Shown: positions 34,335 through 41,141 of the stretch, in pieces
Position numbering within the stretch: the first letter of the stretch is position 1
Layout of the letters: every line of letters starts with the position of its first letter
NCBI GenBank assembly: GCA_023336205.1
Contig: JALQCR010000038.1
Coordinates: 1-62,881, forward strand
DNA: 62,881 bases
DNA from: Pseudanabaena sp. Salubria-1
GTDB lineage: Bacteria; Cyanobacteriota; Cyanobacteriia; Pseudanabaenales; Pseudanabaenaceae
Direction: 5' to 3'
Translations under genes and position numbers: made by a program
Notes under the pieces: generated by a model
Told to the model about the DNA's origin: nothing
Databases searched by the model: none
Seen by the model: only the letters and a program-made list of their open reading frames with translations

Positions 34335-36989
34335 ATGAAATTTCATCACATTCTGCTCAAGAATGCCACATTCTTATTGTTTAGTATTCCGATATTGTTG
34401 CTATTTGCAGAATTAGCGATCGCTGCTGACAGATCTCAACAAGTCATCAATTCAGTACCAAAAGCTGAAAGAACCTCTATCGCTCAAGTATCACCAGTCC
34501 AAGTTACTAAAATCCAGATTAATCCTAGTGATGCAAGGCTAGAGATTATTTTGGAAACCGCAGAAGGGCGATCGCTACAGATTGATAGCAATAAATTTAG
34601 GATTGAAGGAAATAATCTGATTGCGGATATTCCCAATGCTGTGCTGGCGATTCCTAATATGCAGGAATTTAGCGCCGCTGAGCCTACTGCGGAAATTAGC
34701 AAGATCAACATTACTCAACTCGGTGCGAATACCCTGCGGGTCAATATAATCGGGAATGGCAAGCCACCCACCCAAGAAGTTGCGTTAAAAACTCAAGGGC
34801 AGCTTTTTAGCCTCAATCGTGAGGATGCCCCCGAAGAAGAAATAACAGTCACAGGAACAAGAACCGCTAGACCAACCAGACTAACTCCTAGTTCGATCGC
34901 TGTAATTGATGCTGACAAAATCGATCAAAATCTAGCTCAAGATTTACGCGATCTCTTCCGTTATGAGCCAAATATTTCGGTCGGAAATAACCGCCGCTAT
35001 GGATTACAGGATATTAACATTCGTGGTTTAGGCGGCAATCGGGTTTTGATTCTCAATGATGGGATTCGACTTCCAGCCCAGTTTTCTTTTGGCACATCTT
35101 CTCTTGGGCGTGACTACGTCGATATTGAAAGCTTGCAACGGGTTGAAGTTGTGCGCGGCCCAGCTTCCGCTCTTTATGGTAGTGATGCTCTGGGCGGCGT
35201 GGTTAGCTTCCGTACTATCGATCCCGAAGATTTACTCAAAAAGCGTCCCGATCAATCAGTGGTGACTAGCCTCTCGACCAATACGGAAACTACCGATCGC
35301 AGTTTTACAAATACCGCCGCGATCGCATTCCGTGATGGCAATTTTGAAGGCTTGCTCGGCTACACTCGCCGTGATGGAGCTGAGGCAAGGGTTCCTACGG
35401 GTAACGAGTTTGTTGATAGTCGTAGCAATGGGCGTAACAACTGGCTCGGCAAATTGGTCTATCGTATTGATGCAACTAGCAAAATTGGTTTCGCTGCGGA
35501 GATCTTCCGTAATCGCGACAACTTTAGAGTTGCGCCAATTACCATAGCTGGGTTGCAATCACCGACAGGATTTCGAGGACAGGATGAGACTTTAGATAAT
35601 AATGTCTCCCGCGATCGCTTTAGTATCTCCTATGATTTCAACGATCCCAATAGCACCAGCTTTTTGACCGCAGCCAAAGCCCAGATCTACTATCAAAACT
35701 CTAATGTTGAAGAAATTCGTACTCAGGATTTTGTCAGAACTGGTGCAGGCGTAGATCGTCGTCGTTTGCGTAATCTCACTAATACTTTTAGCGATCGCAT
35801 TCTTGGAGGTGAAGTAGAGTTCCAAAGTCGTTTTAAAATCAATGAGATTCCTAATACTCTGACCTATGGAATTGATATTTCTAGTACTCGCAACGAGCGC
35901 GTTCGTAACGGTACTGAAAATCGGTTTAATGCCGCAGGAGCAAATATTCTCACTACTAATGTGGTTGGCTCGGATAATTTTCCTGTCAAGGACTTTCCCG
36001 ATTCTGACACCTTCCGTTTAGGTATTTATGTCCAAAATGCAATTGATTTTAGTGACACCTTCACATTGATTGCAGGATTAAGATTTGATTCCTATCATCT
36101 CAAAACTAAAATTGATGAACTCTATCTGCGAAACTCCCCTAGTGCAACTGCCTCAGACTTTAATGACTCAGCAATCTCGCCTAGCCTCGGTTTTGTTTGG
36201 CAAACCTCGCCCGAATGGACATTGACTGGACGCTATGCTAAAGGATTTCGTACACCCTTATATAGTGAAATTAACTCTGGCTTCACCAATCTCACCAGTC
36301 CTACTTTCCGTTACCAAACCCTATCGAATCCTAACCTTAGACCTGAGACTAGTGATACTTTTGAGATTGCAGTTAGAGCTAACTATCCCCAGTTCAACTT
36401 CAATCTCACAGGTTTTTACAATAGCTATAGTAACTTCATTGAATCCTTTGCGAGTGCGGGATTTGCAACAGTTAACGGGATTCCAAATGTGAGTCTATTC
36501 CAAACTCAGAATGTGGCGAAGGCAAGCACCTATGGAATTGAATTGGGTAGTGAGTATCGCTTTAGTCCTACTAATGATGGATTCAGCCTGATTGCAGCTC
36601 TGGGGCTAACAGTTGGTGAAAATCAAACTACCAATCAACCGCTGGAAACCGTTGATCCGATTAAGTTGGTGACAGGCTTGCGCTATCGTGCCCCTGAGAG
36701 TATTTGGGGAGCCGATTTGATTGCCACTTTTGCAGGTCAACCCCGACTTGCAAGCAATCGACCAGCCAATGCTTATACACCGCAAGGTTATACAGTCGTT
36801 GACCTGACAGGATTTTACAAAATCACTCCGCAGCTAACTCTGAATATGGGAATTTTCAACCTATTTAATAGCCAATATTTCCTTTATTCTGACGTTCGCC
36901 CACTGGTTACGGCTCCTGCACCAACAGATCTCGCTAGATTTGCTCAATCAGGAATTAGTCTCAGGGCTGGGCTGACATTTGTTTTTTAA
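34335..36989 (+). CDS. TonB-dependent outer-membrane receptor (heme/siderophore)
   Basis: An 884-residue receptor. Signal peptide about 1-31 (LLLFAELAIAA), then an AMIN-like domain (about 50-150), a plug domain (about 170-290; EEITVTGTRTARPTRLTPSSI, VRGPASALYGSDALGGVVSF) and a 22-strand barrel ending in Phe (RAGLTFVF). FRTP and NPNLRPE in the barrel resemble the FRAP/NPNL motif of heme and hemoprotein receptors, so heme is the leading substrate guess; siderophores or cobalamin remain possible. ATG 34335 gives the signal peptide at the N terminus; the frame extends 14 codons upstream. Confidence 0.92.
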   Translation: MKFHHILLKNATFLLFSIPILLLFAELAIAADRSQQVINSVPKAERTSIAQVSPVQVTKIQINPSDARLEIILETAEGRSLQIDSNKFRIEGNNLIADIPNAVLAIPNMQEFSAAEPTAEISKINITQLGANTLRVNIIGNGKPPTQEVALKTQGQLFSLNREDAPEEEITVTGTRTARPTRLTPSSIAVIDADKIDQNLAQDLRDLFRYEPNISVGNNRRYGLQDINIRGLGGNRVLILNDGIRLPAQFSFGTSSLGRDYVDIESLQRVEVVRGPASALYGSDALGGVVSFRTIDPEDLLKKRPDQSVVTSLSTNTETTDRSFTNTAAIAFRDGNFEGLLGYTRRDGAEARVPTGNEFVDSRSNGRNNWLGKLVYRIDATSKIGFAAEIFRNRDNFRVAPITIAGLQSPTGFRGQDETLDNNVSRDRFSISYDFNDPNSTSFLTAAKAQIYYQNSNVEEIRTQDFVRTGAGVDRRRLRNLTNTFSDRILGGEVEFQSRFKINEIPNTLTYGIDISSTRNERVRNGTENRFNAAGANILTTNVVGSDNFPVKDFPDSDTFRLGIYVQNAIDFSDTFTLIAGLRFDSYHLKTKIDELYLRNSPSATASDFNDSAISPSLGFVWQTSPEWTLTGRYAKGFRTPLYSEINSGFTNLTSPTFRYQTLSNPNLRPETSDTFEIAVRANYPQFNFNLTGFYNSYSNFIESFASAGFATVNGIPNVSLFQTQNVAKASTYGIELGSEYRFSPTNDGFSLIAALGLTVGENQTTNQPLETVDPIKLVTGLRYRAPESIWGADLIATFAGQPRLASNRPANAYTPQGYTVVDLTGFYKITPQLTLNMGIFNLFNSQYFLYSDVRPLVTAPAPTDLARFAQSGISLRAGLTFVF

Positions 36990-36995
36990 AAGTTT

Positions 36996-37033
36996 TCCAA
37001 ACATCAAAACGGCAATGCCATTTTGATGTTTGG
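36996..37033. terminator. Hairpin after the TonB receptor
   Basis: Arms CCAAACATCAAAACGGCA and TGCCATTTTGATGTTTGG, one mismatch. It shares the CAAAATGGC-type core with palindromes at 37443-37473 and 37649-37683. Confidence 0.75.
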
Positions 37034-37083
37034 GATAAAAGGCGCAAGCACCACTTTATTATATTGATTAGGAGAATCTCAAA

Positions 37084-37437
37084 ATGACCGTGCAATTTCG
37101 ACATATCATGCTGATGATAAAAGATGTTCCTGCTGCTGCGAATTTCTATAGTTCAGGTTTAGATTTAGAAATTACTAAACTGAGTCCTAACATGGCAGAG
37201 CTTGATGCCAATGGCACGAAGATTATTATGCATGGAGTGGAAGAGTCTCCAAAAACTGGAGGCTCTCCAATTCTGAGCTTTCATGTGGATAATCTAGTTG
37301 AGACAATTGCTAAATTAGAATCTCTCGGTGGTCAGCTAGAAGGACGTATTCGCGAACCTTCCTTTGGCAAAGTTGCCGCCGTTCGTAGTCCCGAAGGTCA
37401 TTTACTAAGTTTATTGCAACCTGCAACAGATAAATAA
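37084..37437 (+). CDS. VOC family protein in the iron region
   Basis: A 117-residue vicinal-oxygen-chelate protein: FRHIMLMIKDVPAAANFYSSGLDLEIT, then PILSFHVDNLVETIAKLESLGGQLEGRI and AAVRSPEGHLLSLLQ with the metal-ligand Glu region partly degenerate. It has AGGAG 5' of ATG 37084. It has a palindrome on each side. No substrate can be named; in this region it might act on a chelate or heme product, which is speculation. Confidence 0.83.
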   Translation: MTVQFRHIMLMIKDVPAAANFYSSGLDLEITKLSPNMAELDANGTKIIMHGVEESPKTGGSPILSFHVDNLVETIAKLESLGGQLEGRIREPSFGKVAAVRSPEGHLLSLLQPATDK

Positions 37438-37442
37438 TACCA

Positions 37443-37473
37443 AAACACAAAATGGCGTTGCCATTTTGTGTTT
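37443..37473. terminator. Hairpin after VOC gene, AATGGC-GTT-GCCATT core
   Basis: Perfect 14-bp arms AAACACAAAATGGC around GTT. Confidence 0.75.
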
Positions 37474-37477
37474 CTAA

Positions 37478-37605
37478 AACCCATTTAATAATTGGAGTTT
37501 TTGCCCCCCTAGCCCCCCAATTCTGGGGGGAACCATATTTAAGTCCCCCAGAATTGGGGGATTTAGGGGCTAGACACCTAGAGCTTTAAACGAGATTTTA
37601 AGTGT
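37478..37605. repeat. Dispersed repeat, copy A (CCCCCAATTCTGGGGG type)
   Basis: About 120 bp with two nested G/C-tract palindromes (CCCCCCAATTCTGGGGGG and CCCCCAGAATTGGGGG). Copy B lies in inverse orientation at 54376-54491; similarity also covers the AT-rich flanks. No ORF inside. Confidence 0.85.
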
Positions 37606-37648
37606 CTTGTAGTTCTTAAATGGTTTTTTAAAACCCTGTAAGGATTTC

Positions 37649-37683
37649 AAATATTCAAAATGGCAGCGCCATTTTGAATATTT
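37649..37683. repeat. Palindrome, AATGGC-AGC-GCCATT core
   Basis: Perfect 16-bp arms AAATATTCAAAATGGC around AGC, 39 bp before the next start. Confidence 0.75.
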
Positions 37684-37721
37684 ATATAACTGAAGCTGAC
37701 AACACTAAAGGTAATAAATCT

Positions 37722-38222
37722 ATGACAAATATGACTTTTGAAGCCGCGATCGCCTACACCGAAACTTTACGAGTACGAAAAGATCTAGAAGCCTCACAAC
37801 TAAAATCAGAAATTGAAGCGCTTATTAAGACCTCAAATGGAGCGAGAGGATTTTTTGTAAGCTTTTTGACAGGAGAATGGGAATTAGCGGATAGTCCTAG
37901 CGAAGCAATCATTCAAGCTTTCCAAGCTGAGCCTAATGCGATCGCTGAATTGCTAGTCAAAAATCTGGCGATTTCAACGGCTATGGCAATTACCCATCAA
38001 CGTAATGGCAACCTCGAACAAGCTCGTGGTTCTGAGCGCGTGGCTAAACGTACAGCCCTCTTGATTGAGAAAGTAGATCTGCCAGAAGTTCGTGCAATTG
38101 CATTTCAAATGCAGAACTCTGCAATTTTTAATACTGGAGATTACAAAGCTTTTCTTGAGAAATGGGGATATGATGCTGAGCAAAAAAAAGCGATCGCTAA
38201 TGTCCTAACTATCACAAATTAA
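37722..38222 (+). CDS. Uncharacterised helical protein in the iron-uptake region
   Basis: A 166-residue soluble, mostly helical protein I do not recognise. Visible: MTFEAAIAYTETLRV, GARGFFVSFLTGEWELADSPSE, NLAISTAMAITHQRNGNLEQARGSERVAKR and a C-terminal FNTGDYKAFLEKWGYDAEQKKAI. One conserved-looking His and no Cys; no signal peptide. ATG 37722 has AAAGGTAA upstream; the frame extends 16 codons back into the palindrome. Its place between the receptor and the binding protein suggests a role in using imported iron or heme. Confidence 0.7.
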   Translation: MTNMTFEAAIAYTETLRVRKDLEASQLKSEIEALIKTSNGARGFFVSFLTGEWELADSPSEAIIQAFQAEPNAIAELLVKNLAISTAMAITHQRNGNLEQARGSERVAKRTALLIEKVDLPEVRAIAFQMQNSAIFNTGDYKAFLEKWGYDAEQKKAIANVLTITN

Positions 38223-38306
38223 ATACATCGCAATAACAACGCAGTTTTAATCGTACGAGTTATTTAATTTACGCTCTGAAGTTAACAAGCTTTATATTAA
38301 ACAAAG

Positions 38307-39236
38307 ATGATTTATCAAGTATGCAAATTTATGCGATCGCTAAGAAATTGGGTGATTATCCTTATAGTCGCCACATTTATTGTTTCTTGTACGCCTGCCA
38401 TTCCTTCGCAATCCCCAGTTCCACCTGCTGTCAATAGCTCGCAAACTAAATCTCCCGAAGTTAAACCCGCTAATGCTTCTAAAGTAGTCGCATTGGCTTC
38501 ACTTTCAGCTGATATCATCTATCGATTAGATAAAAACAAACTAGTGGGGATTCCAGGGAGTCGGTTGCTGAGAGAGAATGCGGAAATGTCTAAGCTCCCC
38601 CAAGTTAGTGAAGGACAAACGCCTCCAAATTTAGAGAAAATCATTGCCCTCAAGCCTGATTTGGTAATCGGTGCAACAGGTTTTCATGATCAGGTTCTTG
38701 CTAAGCTGAAGGAGCTAGGCATTAGGACAATGACCTCTCGCATTACAAGTTGGCAGTCATTAGAGGAATTAACCAAGGAGATCGCTACGGAAATTCAAGC
38801 CGATCCCACGGCGCTAATTCAGTCCTATCAAGCTTTCATCTCGACCAAAGCCACTAAACCAGAATCAACTCTAGTTTTAGTGAGTTCTCAACCAATCCTT
38901 GCACCGAATAAAAACAGTTGGGCAGGAGACTTGCTAACCAAGTTCCAAATAGAAAATGCGGCGGCTGAATTGCAAGGTCAAAGCTTACAAAAAGGCTATA
39001 TCACTCTTTCTGCTGAGAAAATCTTAGAGACAAATCCCAAGGTTTTGATTTTGGTTGATTTTGGTGATGGTGAGATCAATAAACTCAAAGAAGCTCCATT
39101 CTGGAATAAGCTCGATGCTGTAACTAGCAATCGTGTCTATACGCTTGGTTACTATGGTTTAGTCAACCCTGGAAGTATTGATGCGATCGCTAAGGCTTGT
39201 TCACAATTGCAAGCGATCGTTAGCGCTAGGGCTTAG
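38307..39236 (+). CDS. Periplasmic iron/heme-binding lipoprotein (FecB/HmuT type)
   Basis: A 309-residue substrate-binding protein of the helical-backbone metal-receptor class. Lipoprotein signal with lipobox cysteine at about 28 (ATFIVSC), a Pro/Ser linker, then KVVALASLSADIIYRL, PNLEKIIALKPDLVIG and SAEKILETNPKVLILV, standard for FecB/BtuF/HmuT proteins. It completes the transporter with the permease and ATPase five genes upstream. Start ATG 38307, or ATG 38331 for a shorter leader. Confidence 0.9.
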   Translation: MIYQVCKFMRSLRNWVIILIVATFIVSCTPAIPSQSPVPPAVNSSQTKSPEVKPANASKVVALASLSADIIYRLDKNKLVGIPGSRLLRENAEMSKLPQVSEGQTPPNLEKIIALKPDLVIGATGFHDQVLAKLKELGIRTMTSRITSWQSLEELTKEIATEIQADPTALIQSYQAFISTKATKPESTLVLVSSQPILAPNKNSWAGDLLTKFQIENAAAELQGQSLQKGYITLSAEKILETNPKVLILVDFGDGEINKLKEAPFWNKLDAVTSNRVYTLGYYGLVNPGSIDAIAKACSQLQAIVSARA

Positions 39237-39297
39237 AAACCACTTAAAACTACTTCTTACGTTCAAAAGTCCTAAGAGATCTCCCTCAATCTCCCTT

Positions 39298-39330
39298 AAA
39301 AGGGGGAAGAATTAAATTCTTCCCCCTTTT
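39298..39330. terminator. Terminator after the binding-protein gene
   Basis: 16-bp arms AAAAGGGGGAAGAATT/AATTCTTCCCCCTTTT around one base, ending in a T tract. Confidence 0.8.
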
Positions 39331-39340
39331 TATTTGTTTG

Positions 39341-39391
39341 CGATCGCCTTTTGTGGCTGAAATGGCTAAAGATTTTGCTAATTACAAATAA
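39341..39391 (+). pseudogene. Remnant of an antitoxin-gene duplicate
   Basis: Read in frame, this gives RSPFVAEMAKDFANYK and a stop. The intact antitoxin at 40273-40674 contains LSPFVTEMAEDFANDPEL; DNA identity is about 36 of 40 bases. It has no start or upstream half, so it is a 3' fragment left by duplication or recombination. Confidence 0.75.
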
Positions 39392-39417
39392 ATCATAGAT
39401 AATTATCTACAAGCCCA

Positions 39418-39481
39418 GATCCCCGACTTTTTTTGTGAATTTGCAAATCCCTGTTGCTTGAGTAGAAAAAGTCGGGGATCT
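39418..39481. repeat. Palindromic repeat at left edge of the Roco cassette
   Basis: Arms AGATCCCCGACTTTTT and AAAAAGTCGGGGATCT (16 bp) around a 32-bp loop. Same family as 44316-44380 (right edge of the cassette) and 3207-3271. Confidence 0.9.
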
Positions 39482-39502
39482 CAACCTCCAATCCCAACCA
39501 AA

Positions 39503-39530
39503 TTTTTACCCTTTTCCTTTTTCCTTGAAA
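39503..39530 (+). repeat. Polypyrimidine repeat unit 1 (TTTTTCCTTGA)
   Basis: TTTTTACCCTTTTCCTTTTT followed by CCTTGAAA. Related copies occur at 40234-40265, 41079-41113 and 41114-41139, each upstream of a gene of this cassette. Confidence 0.7.
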
Positions 39531-39615
39531 TATCGCTAGGGATTAGTTAAAGAGTTAGCTTGATGTAATTATTTAGGTAGTAGAATCTTAAAATCCTTTA
39601 GTCTTTAAGTAACTA

Positions 39616-40200
39616 ATGCCCCGATCAATATTTCAACTAAAAATTACTTTAGAAGACATTCGTCCTCCGATTTGGCGCAGGGTGTTAGTAGAAAGTACGA
39701 TGAAGTTAGATGAGCTACATCTGGTGATTCAAGCAATCATGCCTTGGCAAAATTACCACCTACATAGTTTTGAAAGTAGTGAAGCTAGTTATATGCCATT
39801 AATGCCCGATGACGATTTGTTTGATTTTGGAACACCTTCCAAAGATGAGGCAAAATTTAAAATTAGTCAGGTGTTAACCCATGAGAAAAGTTGGATCAGG
39901 TATATCTATGACATGGGTGATGGTTGGCAACATAAAATTGTTTTAGAGAAGATCTTAGCTCCCGATCCCAAACTTAAGTATCCTATTTGCATTAAGGGGA
40001 AACGAGCTTGTCCGCCTGAAGATTGCGGTGGAGCATGGGGCTATATGGATTTATTAGAAATTTTGTCAGATCCTAGTCATCCAGATTATGCCGAAATGGT
40101 GGAATATCACGAGGGAGGGCTTGATGCTGAGGCTTTTGACTTGGCTGAAATTAATGAAAGTCTATCTAATTACAAACTGGGGCAATTGGATTTTTCTTGA
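39616..40200 (+). CDS. Plasmid pRiA4b ORF-3 family protein
   Basis: A 194-residue protein of the pRiA4b_Orf3 family, found on plasmids and mobile islands, function unknown. Signature opening IFQLKITLEDIRPPIWRRVLVESTMKLDELHLVIQAIMPW, then YDMGDGWQHKIVLEKIL and CIKGKRACPPEDCGGAWGY with four spaced Cys/acidic residues. Its presence next to a toxin-antitoxin pair supports a mobile or accessory origin. Confidence 0.92.
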   Translation: MPRSIFQLKITLEDIRPPIWRRVLVESTMKLDELHLVIQAIMPWQNYHLHSFESSEASYMPLMPDDDLFDFGTPSKDEAKFKISQVLTHEKSWIRYIYDMGDGWQHKIVLEKILAPDPKLKYPICIKGKRACPPEDCGGAWGYMDLLEILSDPSHPDYAEMVEYHEGGLDAEAFDLAEINESLSNYKLGQLDFS

Positions 40201-40233
40201 GATTAGTTGTGCCTAATAGCTCTAAAACCCCAA

Positions 40234-40265
40234 TTTTCCCTTTTACCTTTTTACTTTTTCCTTGA
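40234..40265 (+). repeat. Polypyrimidine repeat unit 2
   Basis: TTTTCCCTTTTACCTTTTTA followed by CTTTTTCCTTGA, 8 bp before the antitoxin start. Confidence 0.7.
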
Positions 40266-40272
40266 CAAGAGT

Positions 40273-40674
40273 ATGAGCATTACTGAGTTACTACCTGCAT
40301 TACATGGTTTATCACTTGAGGAAAAGCTGCAAGCGATGCAATTTTTATGTCAGGATGTTGAACAGTTTTTGGTGAATGGAAGCGATTTGTCAGGCGATCG
40401 CGAAGTTTTGACTAAGGCGCATGATGGGTTACGAGAGAGTCTGAGGCTATATCAACAAAGAAGTGATGAAGTTAGGATTTCTGAGGCTAGAGTGGCTACA
40501 GGTGGGCATGGGTTGTCTTTGCGAGAGTTGGTTAAGCTGCCACTGACTGAGCGCCATCGTTTGTTATCGCCTTTTGTGACTGAAATGGCAGAAGATTTTG
40601 CTAACGATCCTGAGTTGACGGAGTTTGAGGTGTTGGATGGCGAGGATTGGGATGGACTAGATGAGAGTTTCTAA
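40273..40674 (+). CDS. Putative antitoxin of a MazF-type pair
   Basis: A 133-residue acidic protein. The N-terminal part (MSITELLPALHGLSLEEKLQ) resembles a cyanobacterial stand-alone helical motif; the C-terminal part LTERHRLLSPFVTEMAEDFANDPELTEFEVLDGEDWD looks like the antitoxin tail found before MazF genes. The two halves may be a fusion. ATG 40273 is chosen because the frame upstream is nondescript. It overlaps the toxin start by 14 bp, the usual arrangement for coupled antitoxin-toxin synthesis. Confidence 0.8.
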   Translation: MSITELLPALHGLSLEEKLQAMQFLCQDVEQFLVNGSDLSGDREVLTKAHDGLRESLRLYQQRSDEVRISEARVATGGHGLSLRELVKLPLTERHRLLSPFVTEMAEDFANDPELTEFEVLDGEDWDGLDESF

Positions 40675-41017
40675 ACGTGGCGAAATTTGGTTAGTGCAAC
40701 TCGATCCGACAAGGGGACAAGAGATTCAGAAAACACGTCCAGCGGTGATTGTCAGTTCTAATTTTTTGTCAGACATTCAGATGCGGATCATTGTACCTGT
40801 AGCGACATGGCATCCAAAGTTTGTAAACCGCCCGTTTATGGTTCCAATACTCAGAACAGATGGCAATGGACTTGATGTTGATTCAGCAGGAAATGTTTTG
40901 CAAATTCGTAGTGTTTCTGTGGAACGTTTAGTAAGATATGTGGGTGTTGTTTCAGATGAGGTGGTTAGAGATTTGTTGGATGCTTTGATGCTGTGTTTGG
41001 ATTATGAGATAAGCTAA
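40661..41017 (+). CDS. mazF: MazF/PemK-type endoribonuclease toxin
   Basis: A 118-residue toxin that should cleave mRNA. N-terminal MRVSKRGEIWLVQLDPTRGQEIQKTRPAVIVSSN contains the conserved G-E-IW and RP-A-VI motifs; IIVPVATW and LQIRSVSVERLVRYVG follow the PemK/MazF fold with the active-site Arg and Thr/Ser. Length is normal. It is coupled to the antitoxin by overlap. Confidence 0.95.
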   Translation: MRVSKRGEIWLVQLDPTRGQEIQKTRPAVIVSSNFLSDIQMRIIVPVATWHPKFVNRPFMVPILRTDGNGLDVDSAGNVLQIRSVSVERLVRYVGVVSDEVVRDLLDALMLCLDYEIS

Positions 41018-41078
41018 CAGCGAGATATACCTGAGTCAATATGCCAAACAAACCTCTAACCTCATTGTAAACATCCAG

Positions 41079-41139
41079 TTTTTTCCTTTTACCCTTTTAC
41101 TTTTTCCTTGAAATTTACCTTTTTACTTTTTCCTTGAAA
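41079..41139 (+). repeat. Polypyrimidine repeat units 3 and 4 in tandem
   Basis: Two adjacent copies (41079-41113 and 41114-41139), each ending TTTTTCCTTGAAA; the second ends 2 bp before the Roco ATG. Occupies the position where a Shine-Dalgarno would be expected, and none is visible. Confidence 0.7.
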
Positions 41140-41141
41140 CT

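Noticed and set aside
38223..38306. Fur box upstream of the binding-protein gene
   Set aside because: No segment approaches the AATTCTCAA core with enough flanking matches.
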